Source: Steromphala cineraria
Taxonomy: Eukaryota; Mollusca; Gastropoda; Trochida; Trochidae
Direction: 5' to 3'
Assembly (NCBI GenBank): GCA_916613615.1
Contig: OU744725.1
Coordinates: 69,528,754 to 69,592,753, forward strand
DNA length: 64,000 nt
Of this stretch, positions 34,732 through 47,600 are shown piece after piece. The translations under genes and the position numbers were made by a program. The notes under the pieces are model-generated. The model saw only the letters and a program-made list of their open reading frames with translations. It made no database searches and had not been told where the DNA came from. Each line of letters starts with the position of its first letter. Position 1 is the first letter of the stretch.

Positions 34732-36325
34732 TTTCAGAGGGCGTTTATAGTGAGACAAAATGCGTAATTTCATCCGTTTTCAAAACATCAACCATATATC
34801 AAAAGCGTTGTTTTACAAATTGTCTTTGTTACTCGTAGGATAGATAATACATTCCAAACAAGCTAATCGTGTCTATCAAAAGGTCGTTTAGCTTACATTA
34901 AATGAAGGGTATATCAAAACAAGTTATAACAATCTTATTTCCAAAAGACAGCCATGTATCTCCCTGAAGGGTTGACTCTATTATTGTCTTACAAATCTCT
35001 TCACTCGCATAATTATCGCATCGCCGTTCACCTCGATAAGATAAAAGTTTAGTTAAAGCCGAGACAATTTGGGATAAAAGATTTCTCCCGATCTGCGTAC
35101 ACCTTTCAACCACACGGTCAGAAAAAGGACGGTTCAAACGTTTACACAAAACATTTTTTGACGATGTATGGAATGAATCATCTACAGACCGCTCCGGTCC
35201 TCTCCACCTCTGACTAGATCCAGGGACATCTCACTTTATCTATGAAATACATACCCCCTTGCTTCAGAGCTAAGGGGCTGAATTCCGTCAATTCAATTTT
35301 CTGGTTCTATTCAATTGTAAATTCATCACTGTTGGTTACTCCTAAAACGTTAAGTTTGAGAAAATTATACATTTTAAAATTTGATCCTTTCAGTATGTTT
35401 CGTGTTGCAAAAGTTGAAATATTAGTTTCATTGACCTTATTCTCCCATGTTGAATTTAAAAATGTTTATCTTAAACAAGTGACAGGGTGTACGTTTCATC
35501 ATTGTACTTGACATTATGCCGTTGTGTACAAAAAAACAGGTTATTTGCACAATCAGAGGATGCTTATGATGACATAAAGGGCGTAATTTTTTCTGTTTTC
35601 AAGACATCTTACATACATAAAAAGCGTTACTCTTAGGATAGATAATACATTCCAAACAAGCTAATCGTGTCTATCAAAAGGTCGTTTAGCTTACATTTAA
35701 TGCAGGGTAAAACTATTATATCAAAACATGTTATATCAATCTTATTTCCAAAAGACAGTCAGGTATCTCCCAGAAGGGATGACTCAATTATTGTCCTCCA
35801 ACATCTCTTCACTCTCATAATTTTCGCCGTTCACCTCGATAAGAAAACAGTTTAGTTAAAGTCGAGACAATTTGGGATAAATGATTTCTCCTGATCTGCG
35901 TTCACCTTTCAACGAAACGGTCAAAAAAAGGACGGTTCAAACGTTAAAGCAAACTAATTCAGAGTTTTTTGACAATGTATGGAATGATTTTATCTACAGA
36001 CCGCTCCTTTCCTCTCCGCCTCTGACTAGATCCAGGGACATCTCACTTTATCTATTAAATACAAACCCCTTGCTTCAGAACTGAATACCGTCAGTTCTGG
36101 CACAATTCCATTCATCCTCTGATTTAAATTTGTCTGTCTCTTTAACTTTTACTGTTGGTTTCTTCTTAAACGTAAAGTTGGAGAAAATAAGAAATCCTTT
36201 CAGTATGTTTCATGTTGCAAAAGATGAAATATTAGCTTCATTGACCTTTTTCTCCCATGTTGAATTTAAAAATGTTTATCTTAAACAAGTGACAGGGTTT
36301 ACGTTTTATCATTGTACTTAACATA
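34732..36325 (+). repeat. Tandem duplication of an ~810-bp unit (two copies)
   Basis: Copy 1 is about 34732-35515, copy 2 about 35552-36325. Shared anchors: GGATAGATAATACATTCC and following bases (34838 against 35636); CTACAGACCGCTCC (35182 against 35994); AATGTTTATCTTAAACAAGT (35461 against 36271). Similarity is high, roughly 85-90% by eye, so this is younger than the A/B/C duplication. Copy 2 carries an insertion of about 10 bp (AAACTATT) and small deletions. Short frames ending in VEFKNVYLKQVTG exist in both copies only because the DNA is conserved; they lie in different contexts upstream and look non-coding. Confidence 0.9.
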
Positions 36326-38207
36326 GAAAGTGGGCAAACCTTTTAGATGCTGCAGTTTTGTTTCGGTACCTATGGAGAGAAAAACAAATAATCCATAATG
36401 TCAGGATTACACCTCAAATACACGGTATATAACGAAATCCTTTGCTTATAGTTTTACTATAGAAAAATAAAAAACCCTGACTGGGCCGTTTTGGCTAACA
36501 TAGGTATAAACAAGCTTGGTTGGATAAGGTTTATATTAGTTTTATCTCTCAGACTGTGATTCGGAAATGATTTTTTTTCATCTACTCTAAAATTCATGTC
36601 TTTTGGTACAATATTGATTGAATAAGTCTGTTCCATGATATTTGCTCTGAGCTGAAGAAGTTAAACAAACTTTAATAAGCACCTGTATAAACAACGCTGT
36701 TTGAGATCTAATTTACACTTGATACATTTCTGAGATTCTACAGGTATCGTTGACGACACTTTTTCGCAATAACTAAGTTACATTTTCAGCTGAGTAATAA
36801 ACATTTTAGCAACATGCTAATCTAAATGTTTTCTTGAATACGAATAAGGTAAGAAACTATTTGAATAAAAAACAAAGATCATGTAGGGAATTCTTATTCA
36901 TTGTAAATTAAAGTTAAATAAATCGAGTATGCTAAACAACGATCGGTTAAATAACTTATTTATGAAACGCGCTTCGGCTATACTGATACCGCGAAATTCA
37001 TACCAATGCTTTGAAACGGGACCTGCTGAATTAACCCTTAAAAAAGCATGTGATGTAATTATATAGTGAGTTCTAACTTAGATTTATCCGACATCGATAT
37101 CTTCACGTAACAGTGATAACTTTAATCTACTTATATAAAGCTTACAAAATGATAGTACATTAACGATATATATGGGTTAACAAGATCAGGACCAGAACCG
37201 AATAATGTATACGTTGTCACATGTATGCTTCAAAATGTCTTTCCATACGAACTCTAAGTTTATTCATTCTTAAACATAAGATTAAACTTCGAATCTGTTT
37301 TTAGATTTATTACATTATTAGTGCCAGTAACGGTGACAGGACAGGCAACACAACATGAAGCTAAGCCACAACAATTGACTTAGTCAGCTGATCTAGCTAC
37401 GAAGGATGATGCCTACATAACATAAGTTTTAGATCAACAATATCTTTATCATGTGATGCCATTTTTGCTTAATCTTATAAAACTCTTGGACTGGGGGAAA
37501 TAGCAATGTGTAATGTAGCATATTCTAAAAAGTAAAAGGGTCATGAAAAATGTTTGTTCATACTTAAAGATAAGATGGTATTGTCACATTTCGAAGAGGT
37601 CAGTGTATATCGGACTACAAGAAGATTATATCTCGGTTAATGAAACATTAATGATGGACTCAGCTTGAAGCTTTTTCCAAAATGACCGTTTTGATCTATT
37701 AACGTTATATTTGGATTTCTCGTTTCAGCATGAACGTTTAAATTTGTTTATTATGTTGTTTGTGATTCAAAAACCACTGAGACACCCTCTAGCCTTGCTT
37801 TTGGCTTGTATCTGATGTTAGCAATTATTATGACAATTGCTTTTATTAGATTTAGTATATAATACAGTTAAACGGTGTGACGAACTGTTACTGAATACGA
37901 TGTACTTATGTATATTCAGAATTACAATACCGTAGGCATTGATTCAATATAGTACTTCATTAACTCACCTTAAAATGAGTTACTAATCATCCATGTTAAT
38001 GTGTAAATAACAGTTTAGTTTTGTATTTGTTTAAATTGTGTTATTCGATTGGTTTATACATATTTTATTCACAAGAAAAGGATTGGGGACAAGTTATCCA
38101 ACTTAAAATGCCCTCTCCTAAAATGTACAAAATTGATGTACATAATACATAGTGAACACAGACAGCAGACAGTGAACAAGAGTACAGTAAAATTATATTG
38201 TGTTTTT
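36326..38207. other. Intergenic, no recognised feature
   Basis: AT-rich, no frame of at least 60 codons, no repeat partner recognised. Confidence 0.45.
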
Positions 38208-38450
38208 TAAAGGGGTAGTAGCACTTTTTTGGATAATTTAATATTTCACATATTTAGTTATAAATGTATTAATTTAACGGTGTCAAAAATCACACTACAC
38301 AAGCCAATCATCCATAGTCAGAGGACAATGTATGGAGATTCACATATCATTCATTGGCGGCCATTTTGTGTGAACACCTGTAATTCATTTTGTGTAAGAA
38401 AAGGGAATCGCATGGCTAAAATTTACGTTACATATTTAGCTGTTTCCATC

Positions 38451-38476
38451 GCCGCCGCCGCCGCCGCCGCCGCCGC
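38451..38476. repeat. (GCC)n microsatellite
   Basis: Nearly nine GCC units; gives a chance poly-alanine run in the frame at 38229-38510. Confidence 0.95.
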
Positions 38477-38479
38477 ACT

Positions 38480-39605
38480 CGTACTACTAGCTATAACTTT
38501 TTTTCCCTAAGCTTTCCAGAACTCTTATTCATACCTTACTCCTCATACCTCGGGGGAACGATTTTGACATGTTCACTTTCAAAGTCAAAGGTCAAGGTCA
38601 CGAGCTATGTATTCACACTAAGAATTCCTTGTAAACGCGATAACTTGAAAAGTTTTTGTGCTATGAAGCTCTAACTTGGTATATATCATCCTTGGAAAAG
38701 TAAAAAAATTTGAAAAGGTTTTGGCTACAATCCGTCAAAGGTCAAGGTCACAGCAAGGTCATGACGTAAGCATGTTTTAGCGAAAATGCTTTATTTTAAC
38801 TATGAACACTTTTAATCAATACATGATTGTTATACTAAAAAAAAAGTGTTCAATGATTGTGTGACCTTGAAGGTCAAAGGTCAAGGTCATGAGATATGAG
38901 TTATTACAAAATGCACTAAATTGGGGTATAACTTTATCCCATTTAGCTTTTCAGAACTCATGAACATGTCTAAATGTTAATACTTCCAGGGAATCATTAT
39001 GACATGTTCACTTTCAAGTTCAAAGGTCAAGGTCACGAGTTATAAAATCACAACAAAATTCTTTGTAAACACGGTAACTTGAAAAGTTTTTGTGCTATGA
39101 AGCTCTAACTTGGTATATATCATCCTTGGAAAAGTAAAAAATTTTGAAAAGGTTTCGGCTACAATCTGTCAAAGGTCAAGGTCACAGCAAGGTCATGACT
39201 TAAGCATGGTTTAGCGAAAATGCTTAATTTTAACTATGATCACTTTTAATCAATACATGATTGTTATACTCAATAAAAAGTGTTCAATTATTGTGTGACC
39301 TTGAAGGTCAAAGGTCAAGGTCATGAGATATGAGTTATTGCAATTCCTTCTAAACACAATAACTTGAAAAGTTTTTGTGCTATGAAGTTTAGATTTTGTA
39401 TATATTATCTCTTGAGAAGTTCAACATTTTCAAAAAGTTTTGGGTACTAACTGTCGAAGGTCAAGGTCACAGCAAGGTCAACATATATGGAGAAAATGGA
39501 TTAATTGTATTTTTAACACTTTATTTCATTACAATAATGTTATACTCAATGAAATGTGTTCATTGATTGTGTGACCTTGAGTGTCAAAGGTCAAGGTCAC
39601 GAGAA
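38480..39605 (+). repeat. 434-bp tandem array rich in TCAAGGTCA
   Basis: About 2.7 units. TAACTTGAAAAGTTTTTGTG occurs at 38641, 39075 and 39360, and GTGTGACCTTGA at 38859, 39293 and 39571. The first period is 434 bp; the last unit is shortened to about 280 bp by a deletion. Each unit carries several TCAAGGTCA motifs in both orientations. A one-unit inverted relative lies at 28430-28740. Confidence 0.9.
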
Positions 39606-39720
39606 AATTCCAAATTTGGTGAGGCCTGTAAAAGGCGGAACAGGGTAAGGCAAAACCCAAAGTTCCGGGGCTGCTCTGCTTTTGCGGTATCCCGCAAACG
39701 CTAATCTAGTTCAATAAGTA
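39606..39720. repeat. GC-rich tail of the AAGGTCAAGGTCAC element
   Basis: GGCGGAACAGGGTAAGGC, then AAAGTTCCGGGGCTGCTCTG and GCGGTATCCCGC. It directly follows the array and is markedly richer in GC than the flanks, so it is probably the conserved end of that element. Confidence 0.45.
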
Positions 39721-39924
39721 CTGCGTCATTTAGTTTAAATATAATGTCTTTCAATTGTAACCATTCATTTTTGTTTCCCTGACATGTACATCGCCTTATA
39801 TTTCCATTAAAACGTGCTACTGCCCCTGTAAGGAGTAAGCTACACAACCTTGTTTCAGTTTGACCTGCGCGTTCGGCTCCGGGTCTTTTTCTTTTAACTG
39901 TTTTTTATGCATTAAGGTTCGGGT

Positions 39925-39968
39925 CATTCTCTCCCCACAGAGGCAGATCTAGTCATGAAATATTGATC
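39925..39968 (+). repeat. Single end of the CATTCTCTCCCC palindrome family
   Basis: CATTCTCTCCCCACAGAGGC and the following AGATCTAGTCATGAAATATTGAT match the family end with one substitution. No matching second end is near. Confidence 0.8.
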
Positions 39969-40120
39969 GCAGTACTACCCATGGTTCGCGAGTTCCAGCC
40001 GATGCTCTCAAGTTTCACCGCAATGCATAGCCACAGCGTTGGGGGCTTTCTTCCTGTAATAATATCAGCCATGATATAAGTGAAATCATCATTTGAGTGG
40101 CGTTAAGCCCTTTATCACCT
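39969..40120 (+). repeat. Decayed SINE-like sequence
   Basis: A box-B-like GGTTCGCGAGTTCC at the start and a tail ATAAGTGAAATCATCATTTG followed by AGTGGCGTTAAGCCC resemble tRNA-derived SINEs common in molluscs (from memory). It is badly decayed. Confidence 0.4.
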
Positions 40121-42608
40121 CATCCCAGTATGTCCTGGTTTTCTATTTTCCTTGAATACAGATATTTCTAGTTTGGAAGGTGAATGTGAAAATTTAAATT
40201 TCAGTTCACATTTTTTGTAACGTAGCGTATAGAAAGCTGAATTGAAAATTAACCCCGCTAAACAACCATTTTTCAAGTGCTGAAGCCAAAACCACACGCT
40301 CCATTTATCTGATCACTTCTTATATAAGTCTAAACTACATTTACGGCTGCAACTAACAAATAGCGGCACATTTTCTGAAATTCCGTAATTCAAAACTGTA
40401 CTTCTGCTTCTCAGTCAGATACTTAAGAGTCTCTTTCACTGATTCTCAATATATTTTACCTAAAAAAATATATTTAATCAAATGTTAAGATTGCAACAGG
40501 TGTTTTCACACAGCATTTTTTAGCATGTCAACGAGAAATAAGATTCACTATTTATTTTATCTTTTAAGATGTGGCATCAAGCACAGTTTTTTTTAATGAC
40601 CGTCTTTTTTGCAAGATCGCTGCCGAGTAGTTCCATTATCAAAAGTATTTATTGCTGTTATTTTGAAATAAGGGTATCGTAGATGGCATACATGTAGTGA
40701 ACATTCTTTAATGTATCTTGATGGTGCATAAAGATGTTAATATTCCGGTTCATATACGAATTAAATGAAGATAAACACGGTATTCATAGATTTAATCTAC
40801 CGGATTAATGTTGTTACTTCAGGTCGTAAATGAAAGGAGTTCAAACAAATAAATGTATGTCATTCCTCTTCCATCATTTAGTTGTTGTAAGTATAATTTA
40901 CTTTTACAAAGTGTGTTCATAATGAATTTTTCTCTCCATTTTGGAATGTCTAGACAAAGTAATTGAAACCACCATGGTAATAAGGTGTCCCTGGTAGCAA
41001 CCCTCAAATGAGAAACACTTGAGAAACACCTTTGCAGTAATTCCCCGAGGGTTGAATTTTAAGAAAGAGTCAATAACTCGTTGAGACAGAGCTGTGGATA
41101 CATACTGGCCTGTTAAGCATATATTGTTTCTTCTTTGAAATTCACATTCTTCGGCACCATTCAGTCAACTGGCTTGAAATTGTGTGCACGTTTCGTGTGT
41201 TTGATGAACAGAAACATGAGATCCAATGAATATAAATTACCCATGCTGGCTCATGGAACCTGTTGATTTCTTTTTATTGTGAGAAGCACGCATAGATGTG
41301 TCAAAACTTAGATATAGACGATATTAGTTCGTATAGTTGATGATCAGACATGTATCTTTTAGAATTGATCGGATTATTCCTTCAGAGCATGTATATACGC
41401 ATTATTACTCAAAACCATATCTAAAAAGTTGTTTTTATAAAACAATCACTTATAATGTCTTTCTGTGAAGAAATGTTGAGATAGTAGCTTAGTTGCTTCT
41501 GGGAATCAATACCCATTGTTATTACAATTTCATTGAGCAAAACAACATGAATTGATTTATGAGAAATATAGATATGTTTTGCTTATTCACTACAAATAAA
41601 TCGGTCATCGCGAAATTTCATAAAATAAAGGATATGTTTGTTTGTACAGAAAGATAATATCAAACTAAATAGGTTCCTCGTGTCTCAAGCTGTCCTTGAA
41701 CATTGCATATAAACAAAATCTGATTTCGGTGGATGATTAAAAGATTAGACGTCTTTAAGCCCTTCAGCCTTTTTGTGATTATCACATAGTCACGTTGTCG
41801 ATGCTCTCTTTAAATTTAAAAATATGATTGAGTACCTACATCGGTAAACTTTGCTATTTACATCGTTTCTAATCAGGTTGTTTTTGTTGTAATTATCTCA
41901 GAGATAGGCCTTTGAAGGCTCTGAAATATATTTAAGCACATATAGCGTTTAATAGGTATTCTGGTTGACGGAGTATCAGGATTCCGTTTATGCATTATCC
42001 ATTTTATGGAGTTTTATAATGAATTTTAAAATACGTTAATATTCATAAAGACACACACCTTTTTCTCAAAAAATGATTTTCCCTTTTGTTCCATTAATAA
42101 CTAACTCAAAGTTTATGATAAAATGTGATTAATATTGCTACTCTTTTTACTCAAATTTACCAAAACCGTTTCATAGCAATCCAAATGGGTATCAAAACGC
42201 ATATAATATAACAGTCGATATAGATGACTTTGGGTTTACACAATTAACAAGTAGACAGTACGCATTATTACTGATAAAGTCAAGCACATGTGTTCAACTT
42301 GAAAAACCCAATGAACTTTCTAATACGGACAAAACATTTATTTTTAAAAGACCAACAATAAATGAACGTCTGAGAGTTATTTGATGATAGAATCTTGTAC
42401 TCTTGTTAGGAAATCAGCGTCATGTACCCGAATCAATACAGCCATATATTCAATAAAAGAATGCTTTGTCAATTAATCTACAAAAACGTGTATGTGAAAG
42501 TACCAGGTCTTCAAATACTGCATTTTCTCCCGCATATGAAGATCAAGTCAAACAATGTTGGTCGTCTTGGTGAATTTTTGGTTAAAGATATAGCTGATGT
42601 TAATTCTC
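40121..42608. other. Intergenic, no recognised feature
   Basis: AT-rich, non-coding. Confidence 0.45.
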
Positions 42609-43170
42609 TTGATTGAGTTTGAAAGCCATTTCCAACATATTATTTTCAACGGAGTTATGGCCCTTGACATTCTCTCCCCGCTGAAGTCATAAATCATTGA
42701 CCCTGTCGGAAAAAATTTGCACCACAATCCATTTGAAGTTTTTAGTAACAACACTTCTCACATGGTTCATATCACAAGACCTTTGCCATGATTCAGTAGC
42801 CACAATTAGTGTTGTAGGACAACGTCGCTGACTGTAAAGCTAACATTGACTTCCCACGTTCTTGCCCACAAAGTCGCCTAATTGGAAGAGAGGCTTAATC
42901 AACATTTCATGACTTGATCTGCCTCTGTTGAGAGGGAATTGGCCACTTGATTGTGCAGTTGCACTTAAAGCAATAAACATGTCTGATGCTCCAATGGAGA
43001 CACGTTTTCTCAGACAGGTTTTCACCTAGGTGAGTGAGATTTTAGATACTCTTGATCGAGTTTGAAAACCACTTACAAAATATTATTTTTAATTGAGTTA
43101 TGGACCTTTATTGATGAGGCTCCAATGGAGACAAGATGTATCTGATATAAGTACACACACAGGTGATTGA
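42609..43170. repeat. Old tandem duplication split by an inverted-repeat element
   Basis: TTGATTGAGTTTGAAAGCCA at 42609 recurs as TTGATCGAGTTTGAAAACCA at 43052. GATGCTCCAATGGAGACA (42985) recurs as GAGGCTCCAATGGAGACA (43116). Without the inserted element the period would be about 130-165 bp. Confidence 0.65.
42659..42950. mobile_element. 273-bp member of the CATTCTCTCCCC family with near-perfect 9-bp TSD
   Basis: The left end CATTCTCTCCCC starts at 42668. The right end, on the minus strand from 42940, reads AATTCCCTCTCAACAGAGGC then AGATCAAGTCATGAAAT. The flanking repeats are GGCCCTTGA (42659-42667) and GGCCACTTGA (42941-42950), a 9-bp duplication with one later base change. The interior (about 200 bp) is non-coding. 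Older than the 9874 element, judging by divergence of its ends. Confidence 0.75.
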
Positions 43171-44226
43171 GTGATTGAATTTTAATCTCGGAAGCTATTG
43201 TTCTTTGAAACCATAGTTAAAGATAATCATGATTAAAATGTATAACTCGCAATTTGTTTTTGAGATAACACACGAAAACGACCCAAGTGACAGTCATGAG
43301 ATCTTGCTAGATATTTCACGTATCAGCATGATTATGACATCAATCACGTCCTGAAAGAAGCTTATTGCTATATTTCGGGCAAGTACAGATTTAAGAAGTC
43401 ACCTTATTGGGCGGACATCAATGTCTGGAACATCTAAGTAATCTTATTACACTCATACAAAGCATTCCAACATGATAACGGAGTATGCAACATGAGTGTG
43501 TCATAAAATGTCACCGGCTAATGCAAACGTCCAAATAAGGATCGGATAAGAGCTAAGTACGAGCTTTGATGTTGTGTCAAGGTCAGACTTCTTCCATTAG
43601 GGAAGTTATTTACGATGCAGGTGCAAAGCACACAACACTGCTTATTGCTTGGTGTTTTTATTGTTCTCAAACTGTGCTGAAATTTTCTCTATATTAGGGT
43701 TGATATTCTCAAGGGGAAGGCGCGCCAATCACATGTGTTTTATCCAAATCAAATGACCAATGAACAGAGCTGTAGCAAAAATGCATTACATCACCATGTG
43801 GTTAATACAAATTATTTGGCACATTAAAATGTGGATCATGATTTAGCTTTAAGTTTCATATTAAAAGAGTAATAATATGTTCTATTCAAGACGCTGATAA
43901 ATGTTAACAGACTCAATGAAAAACAACTTATCTAGAACTTTGTTCAAGATAAGAGCATTATTTCGCATTCAATAATCGCAGGATCCACCTTTCTATAAAC
44001 CATGCGATTTTATTACACGTTGGGCTCGCCTGGCGAATTAAAAGTAATGTATCTGTAAGTACGATGGTGATATTGAAAAGAGACTAATGTTTACTAATAG
44101 GTAGAGCATTAACGACCACGTTACAAGTCACACTTAACGATGCCACTATAATAAGAGCTGCTGAAAATGACGTGTAATTTATTTAGAATATGACATATAT
44201 CGCTGGTTCAATACAATTACTATCAC
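43171..44226. other. Intergenic, no recognised feature
   Basis: AT-rich, non-coding. Confidence 0.45.
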
Positions 44227-44287
44227 GTCGGCTTAGCTCAGCGGATAACGCTTTCGACTGCGGACCCGGGTTCGAATCCTGTCAGAT
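44227..44287 (+). pseudogene. tRNA-like relic with intact pol III boxes
   Basis: Box A TTAGCTCAGCGG (44233-44244) and box B GGGTTCGAATCC (44269-44280) both match consensus, but only about 25 bp separate them. The normal anticodon arm and variable loop are compressed to CGCTTTCGACTGCG. It cannot fold as a cloverleaf. Probably a deleted tRNA or SINE head. Confidence 0.6.
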
Positions 44288-44575
44288 CATCGGAAAGTTT
44301 TTTGTTAGTACCTGTAATACTCCTGTTAATAATCAACCATCACGGCTTTTGAGAGATCAAGCGATAGCGCCTAGGAGATATCGTTTTGGCAGTACATTTT
44401 GTACAATATCATGTCATTGTCAACGCTACATGAGAGCACAGTGGTTTTACGCCATCAAGTAGTACATCAAAATGCCATTAACATCATAAACATAGAGACG
44501 TCACTATGCAATGACATCGCTGTCTTGAAAACCTAGTATTGTTGTGTTCAGAGAAGTACATTTTTCTCTGAGATG
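44288..44575. other. Possible SINE body after the tRNA-like head
   Basis: No second copy in the window, so a SINE body cannot be confirmed. Confidence 0.25.
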
Positions 44576-44620
44576 CATTCTCTCCCCACAGAGGCAGATC
44601 AAGTCATGTTGATTTAGCCT
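44576..44620 (+). repeat. Single end of the CATTCTCTCCCC palindrome family
   Basis: Its 42 bp match the left arm of the 9874-9957 palindrome without a difference, then it departs into CCTCTGTTC instead of the mirror arm. It may be a half element or one end of a longer, decayed copy. Confidence 0.85.
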
Positions 44621-47600
44621 CTGTTCTATTACGCCGAAATCCGTGGGTTCTGGCGGAAAAAACTGAGTCACAATATTGTGAAATGCTGTTTCTTCTTTCA
44701 AGGAAACATATGTCAGGTTTTAAACAGTGAGCTTTATAAAAATGTTCGATGGAACAAGACATTAAAATTTAGGAACACATAAGCTTCTTGGTAACATTAG
44801 ATGTGATAAGATGTCTTTGCAGGTACACAATGATAAAAATATGACAATGTTCGATGAAACAGGACATTTCTTGTAAGTTGGTTGTGATGATAATACGATA
44901 GTGGCGGTTCTTATGGAAACATAGACAAAAGGATATTGATAGTTTTACAAAAAATGTGGAACAGCTGTATGTTACATCTGTTACATCTACATTCAAGTTG
45001 AAAGGCTTCGTGTTACGTTTTAAATTCATTACACATTATTTTATATGATGATCGATTTAAAAAAAAAAATTCAAATCAGTGAATATTACAGGCTGTTCAA
45101 CGTTTACATTTAAATGTGATGTAAATATAGAATATAGGAGTATGTTAGATGTATTTCAATTGACTAATGACGTTAAGCAATGACCTAATATATTCATGTC
45201 CGTCAATCATATTTGGATATTTTAACTGCTATGATAGAATATCAATATTTCCTTCTTTGCTTAATTTCATTTTTAAAGACAGATAAGAAAGATATTACTT
45301 TATACTAAGTGTAACCATACCATCCATAGTATGATCGAAAGGCGGGACTATGTGTCAGTAACAACACTTCAAGAAGAGTAGATTAATGCAGATAAAGTCA
45401 TATATTATTAGGTTCTCGTTAATCACTTCAATGTTTGGATTTACATGTAAACGTACATGTACTTAGTATTAGGGTCATCCGTGACATTGATAGATACCTA
45501 AAGTTGATGTTACTTTCACTAAGTCGTCCTTTTTTATGTTCTTTCTGCAGTCACTAAATTGTTTTGTAATAATTTGGATGTTAAGTTACAAATTGAACGA
45601 AGACAATATGAGATGAGTTCCTTTTCAGATAGAAGTGACAAATATTTCATCAGCTTGCAATCATTTATATAGAATCAATGGCTTAATAAAAAAAGTTGTA
45701 AATACTTCCAAGAATAAAATTATGTAGGCCTTTGATGATATATATCAGAGCAGAAAACATCTGAAAGGGTATTATAATGAGACATTAAGAGAAAATTGAC
45801 CCTACTGTTGTGAAGGTTTTTTTATTGTGATTTTTGTGATTATCAATAAGTTATCTGACACAACATTAACTTATTATAAAGGCTAGTTTTGGAGAGTAAA
45901 AAGGTTGTGTTAAGTTGAAAGAGGTATGAATTTAGAAAAAGACAAGAAAAACATTTGAAAACATGTTCTTTGTAACACACATTTTTTTACACTGGATACT
46001 TAACTTCCAGCAACTTAAAACAGATATATTTGTGCACAGAATATTTCTGCTAATTACTTTTGAACATGATACAAGATGAACGTTTATATTATGTCACTCA
46101 CTAAAGCGGCACTATACCATTTTTGAAAGGTCAAGCCCTTTAGACGTTTTTTTAAGGTAAACAAATATTAATCAGAGTGCAAAATGTATACTGGTGTTTT
46201 GCCCATTGTTTTTACTCTTGCAAACATTTTCTACCAGCCTTCAAAAAAGATTTTCTTTTCTCTTTTTCGAATCATGTACTTATTACCAAGTTGTAAGAGA
46301 TGTAAATCCTACACACATAATGATGACGTCACTGACGGCAAGTATTTTATTGTTGATTAAACCATGTAAATATAATATCAAACTTTCGACGAAATATTTT
46401 TCTGCTGAGTGATATATTTCTCTTCTTAAACGATAAATTTCATCACTAATCGCATGCAGATATGACGATCGAGCTTTTATCTTGAATAATTAGATAGACC
46501 TGAAACGTTCAAGTGTTGTTGAATGGAATGTTATTCAAACAGTATTGAATTGATGTGAAATTTTGAAATACGAAAATGTCATTCTACGTGCAAAAAGATG
46601 GTCTATCGTTTGCTCCGTAGAGACTTTCATAATGAATCATTCTGAAAGATTCGCCTTATTATTTACTGAAAGGAATTAAGTAGATTTAGATACATACAAC
46701 CTCGATTTTGACATTGTACCTTACCAAGTGCCACTTGGTCACGCTCATGTTGAGTTTTTAGAACAAGAGTCTCTTGCACAGTATAAGTTCACGGATTAAC
46801 TCGCCTTCGATCTGTTAAGTGGACGTGTACATGACTTCCCCGAGGAATTATGATAAATTTGTTTTATGGTGAAACTCAAAACAAATCAAATGCTAATGCT
46901 TTTAAAATTCCAAGCCCTCCTGCTCCTAGAGGTTTATTGTGAAGTTGAAGCTGTGTATGCTTTCTGACGGAGAACATTAATTTCTTAAACGTGCCGATGC
47001 ATTTGTAACTGTTGAAAGATCTTGCAGATGCAGACTCGTCACACACTTTATCACGTTAGTGACATTTCGAAGGGAGAGTTGTAGGACATTTCGACGAACT
47101 TCACATCAATAGGTGATATAAAGAAAATTTTATTTATTCTGTTAGCTTTGCAAAGATTAGTTAATATCAAAAACACAAATGTTAAGTAAGTTTTCTGATG
47201 CGTTTTTATGCATTTTGTCATTGTTCCACAAACAGGAATATTCTTTTCGAAATTGATAAAATCAAATAGTGTATATTGAACCCTTCCAACATTTCAAAGA
47301 AATGTTTCTCAATATATAATACAGATCTATCATAATATACATAAACATTACTCATGTGAATGTACAAGAAAAGATTCCTACATAAGACCAAAACACCTTT
47401 TAAAAATAAAATTGATATGACTAGTTCTAAACAGAGAACATGCTCTTCTTTTACATGACTTCCAAACAAAATTCCTTTCTCAAGACACTGCTAAAGTTGA
47501 AGTGTTTTTAGCTTTAGGTGACGTCTTATTTAAAAGACACCAATGTAAATATAAAGTACACTATTCTAAAGTTCATGTGAATTTAGTTCATAATGTAGTA

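Larger units (their letters stand above)
38208..39830. mobile_element. 1.6 kb element with TAAAGGGGCAGTAGCAC inverted ends
   Basis: The left end TAAAGGGGTAGTAGCACTTTT (in part, 38208) is inverted at the right, where the minus strand from 39830 reads TACAGGGGCAGTAGCACG. The right end extends into a subterminal segment (AATATAAGGCGATGTACATG..) also found at 56334 and 58660. Inside are a GCC tract and a 434-bp array. No target-site duplication was found and no transposase is encoded, so it is either a non-autonomous DNA element or two separate end fragments flanking other repeats. Confidence 0.6.

Noticed and set aside
35242..36321. Related short frames in both copies of the 810-bp duplication
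   Set aside because: Similarity follows from DNA duplication. Frame starts differ and changes are not biased to third positions by eye.
37320..37420. Less AT-rich patch considered as an exon
   Set aside because: No open frame of useful length and no convincing paired splice sites.
38229..38510. 93-codon frame with poly-alanine
   Set aside because: Produced by the GCC microsatellite inside a repeat element.
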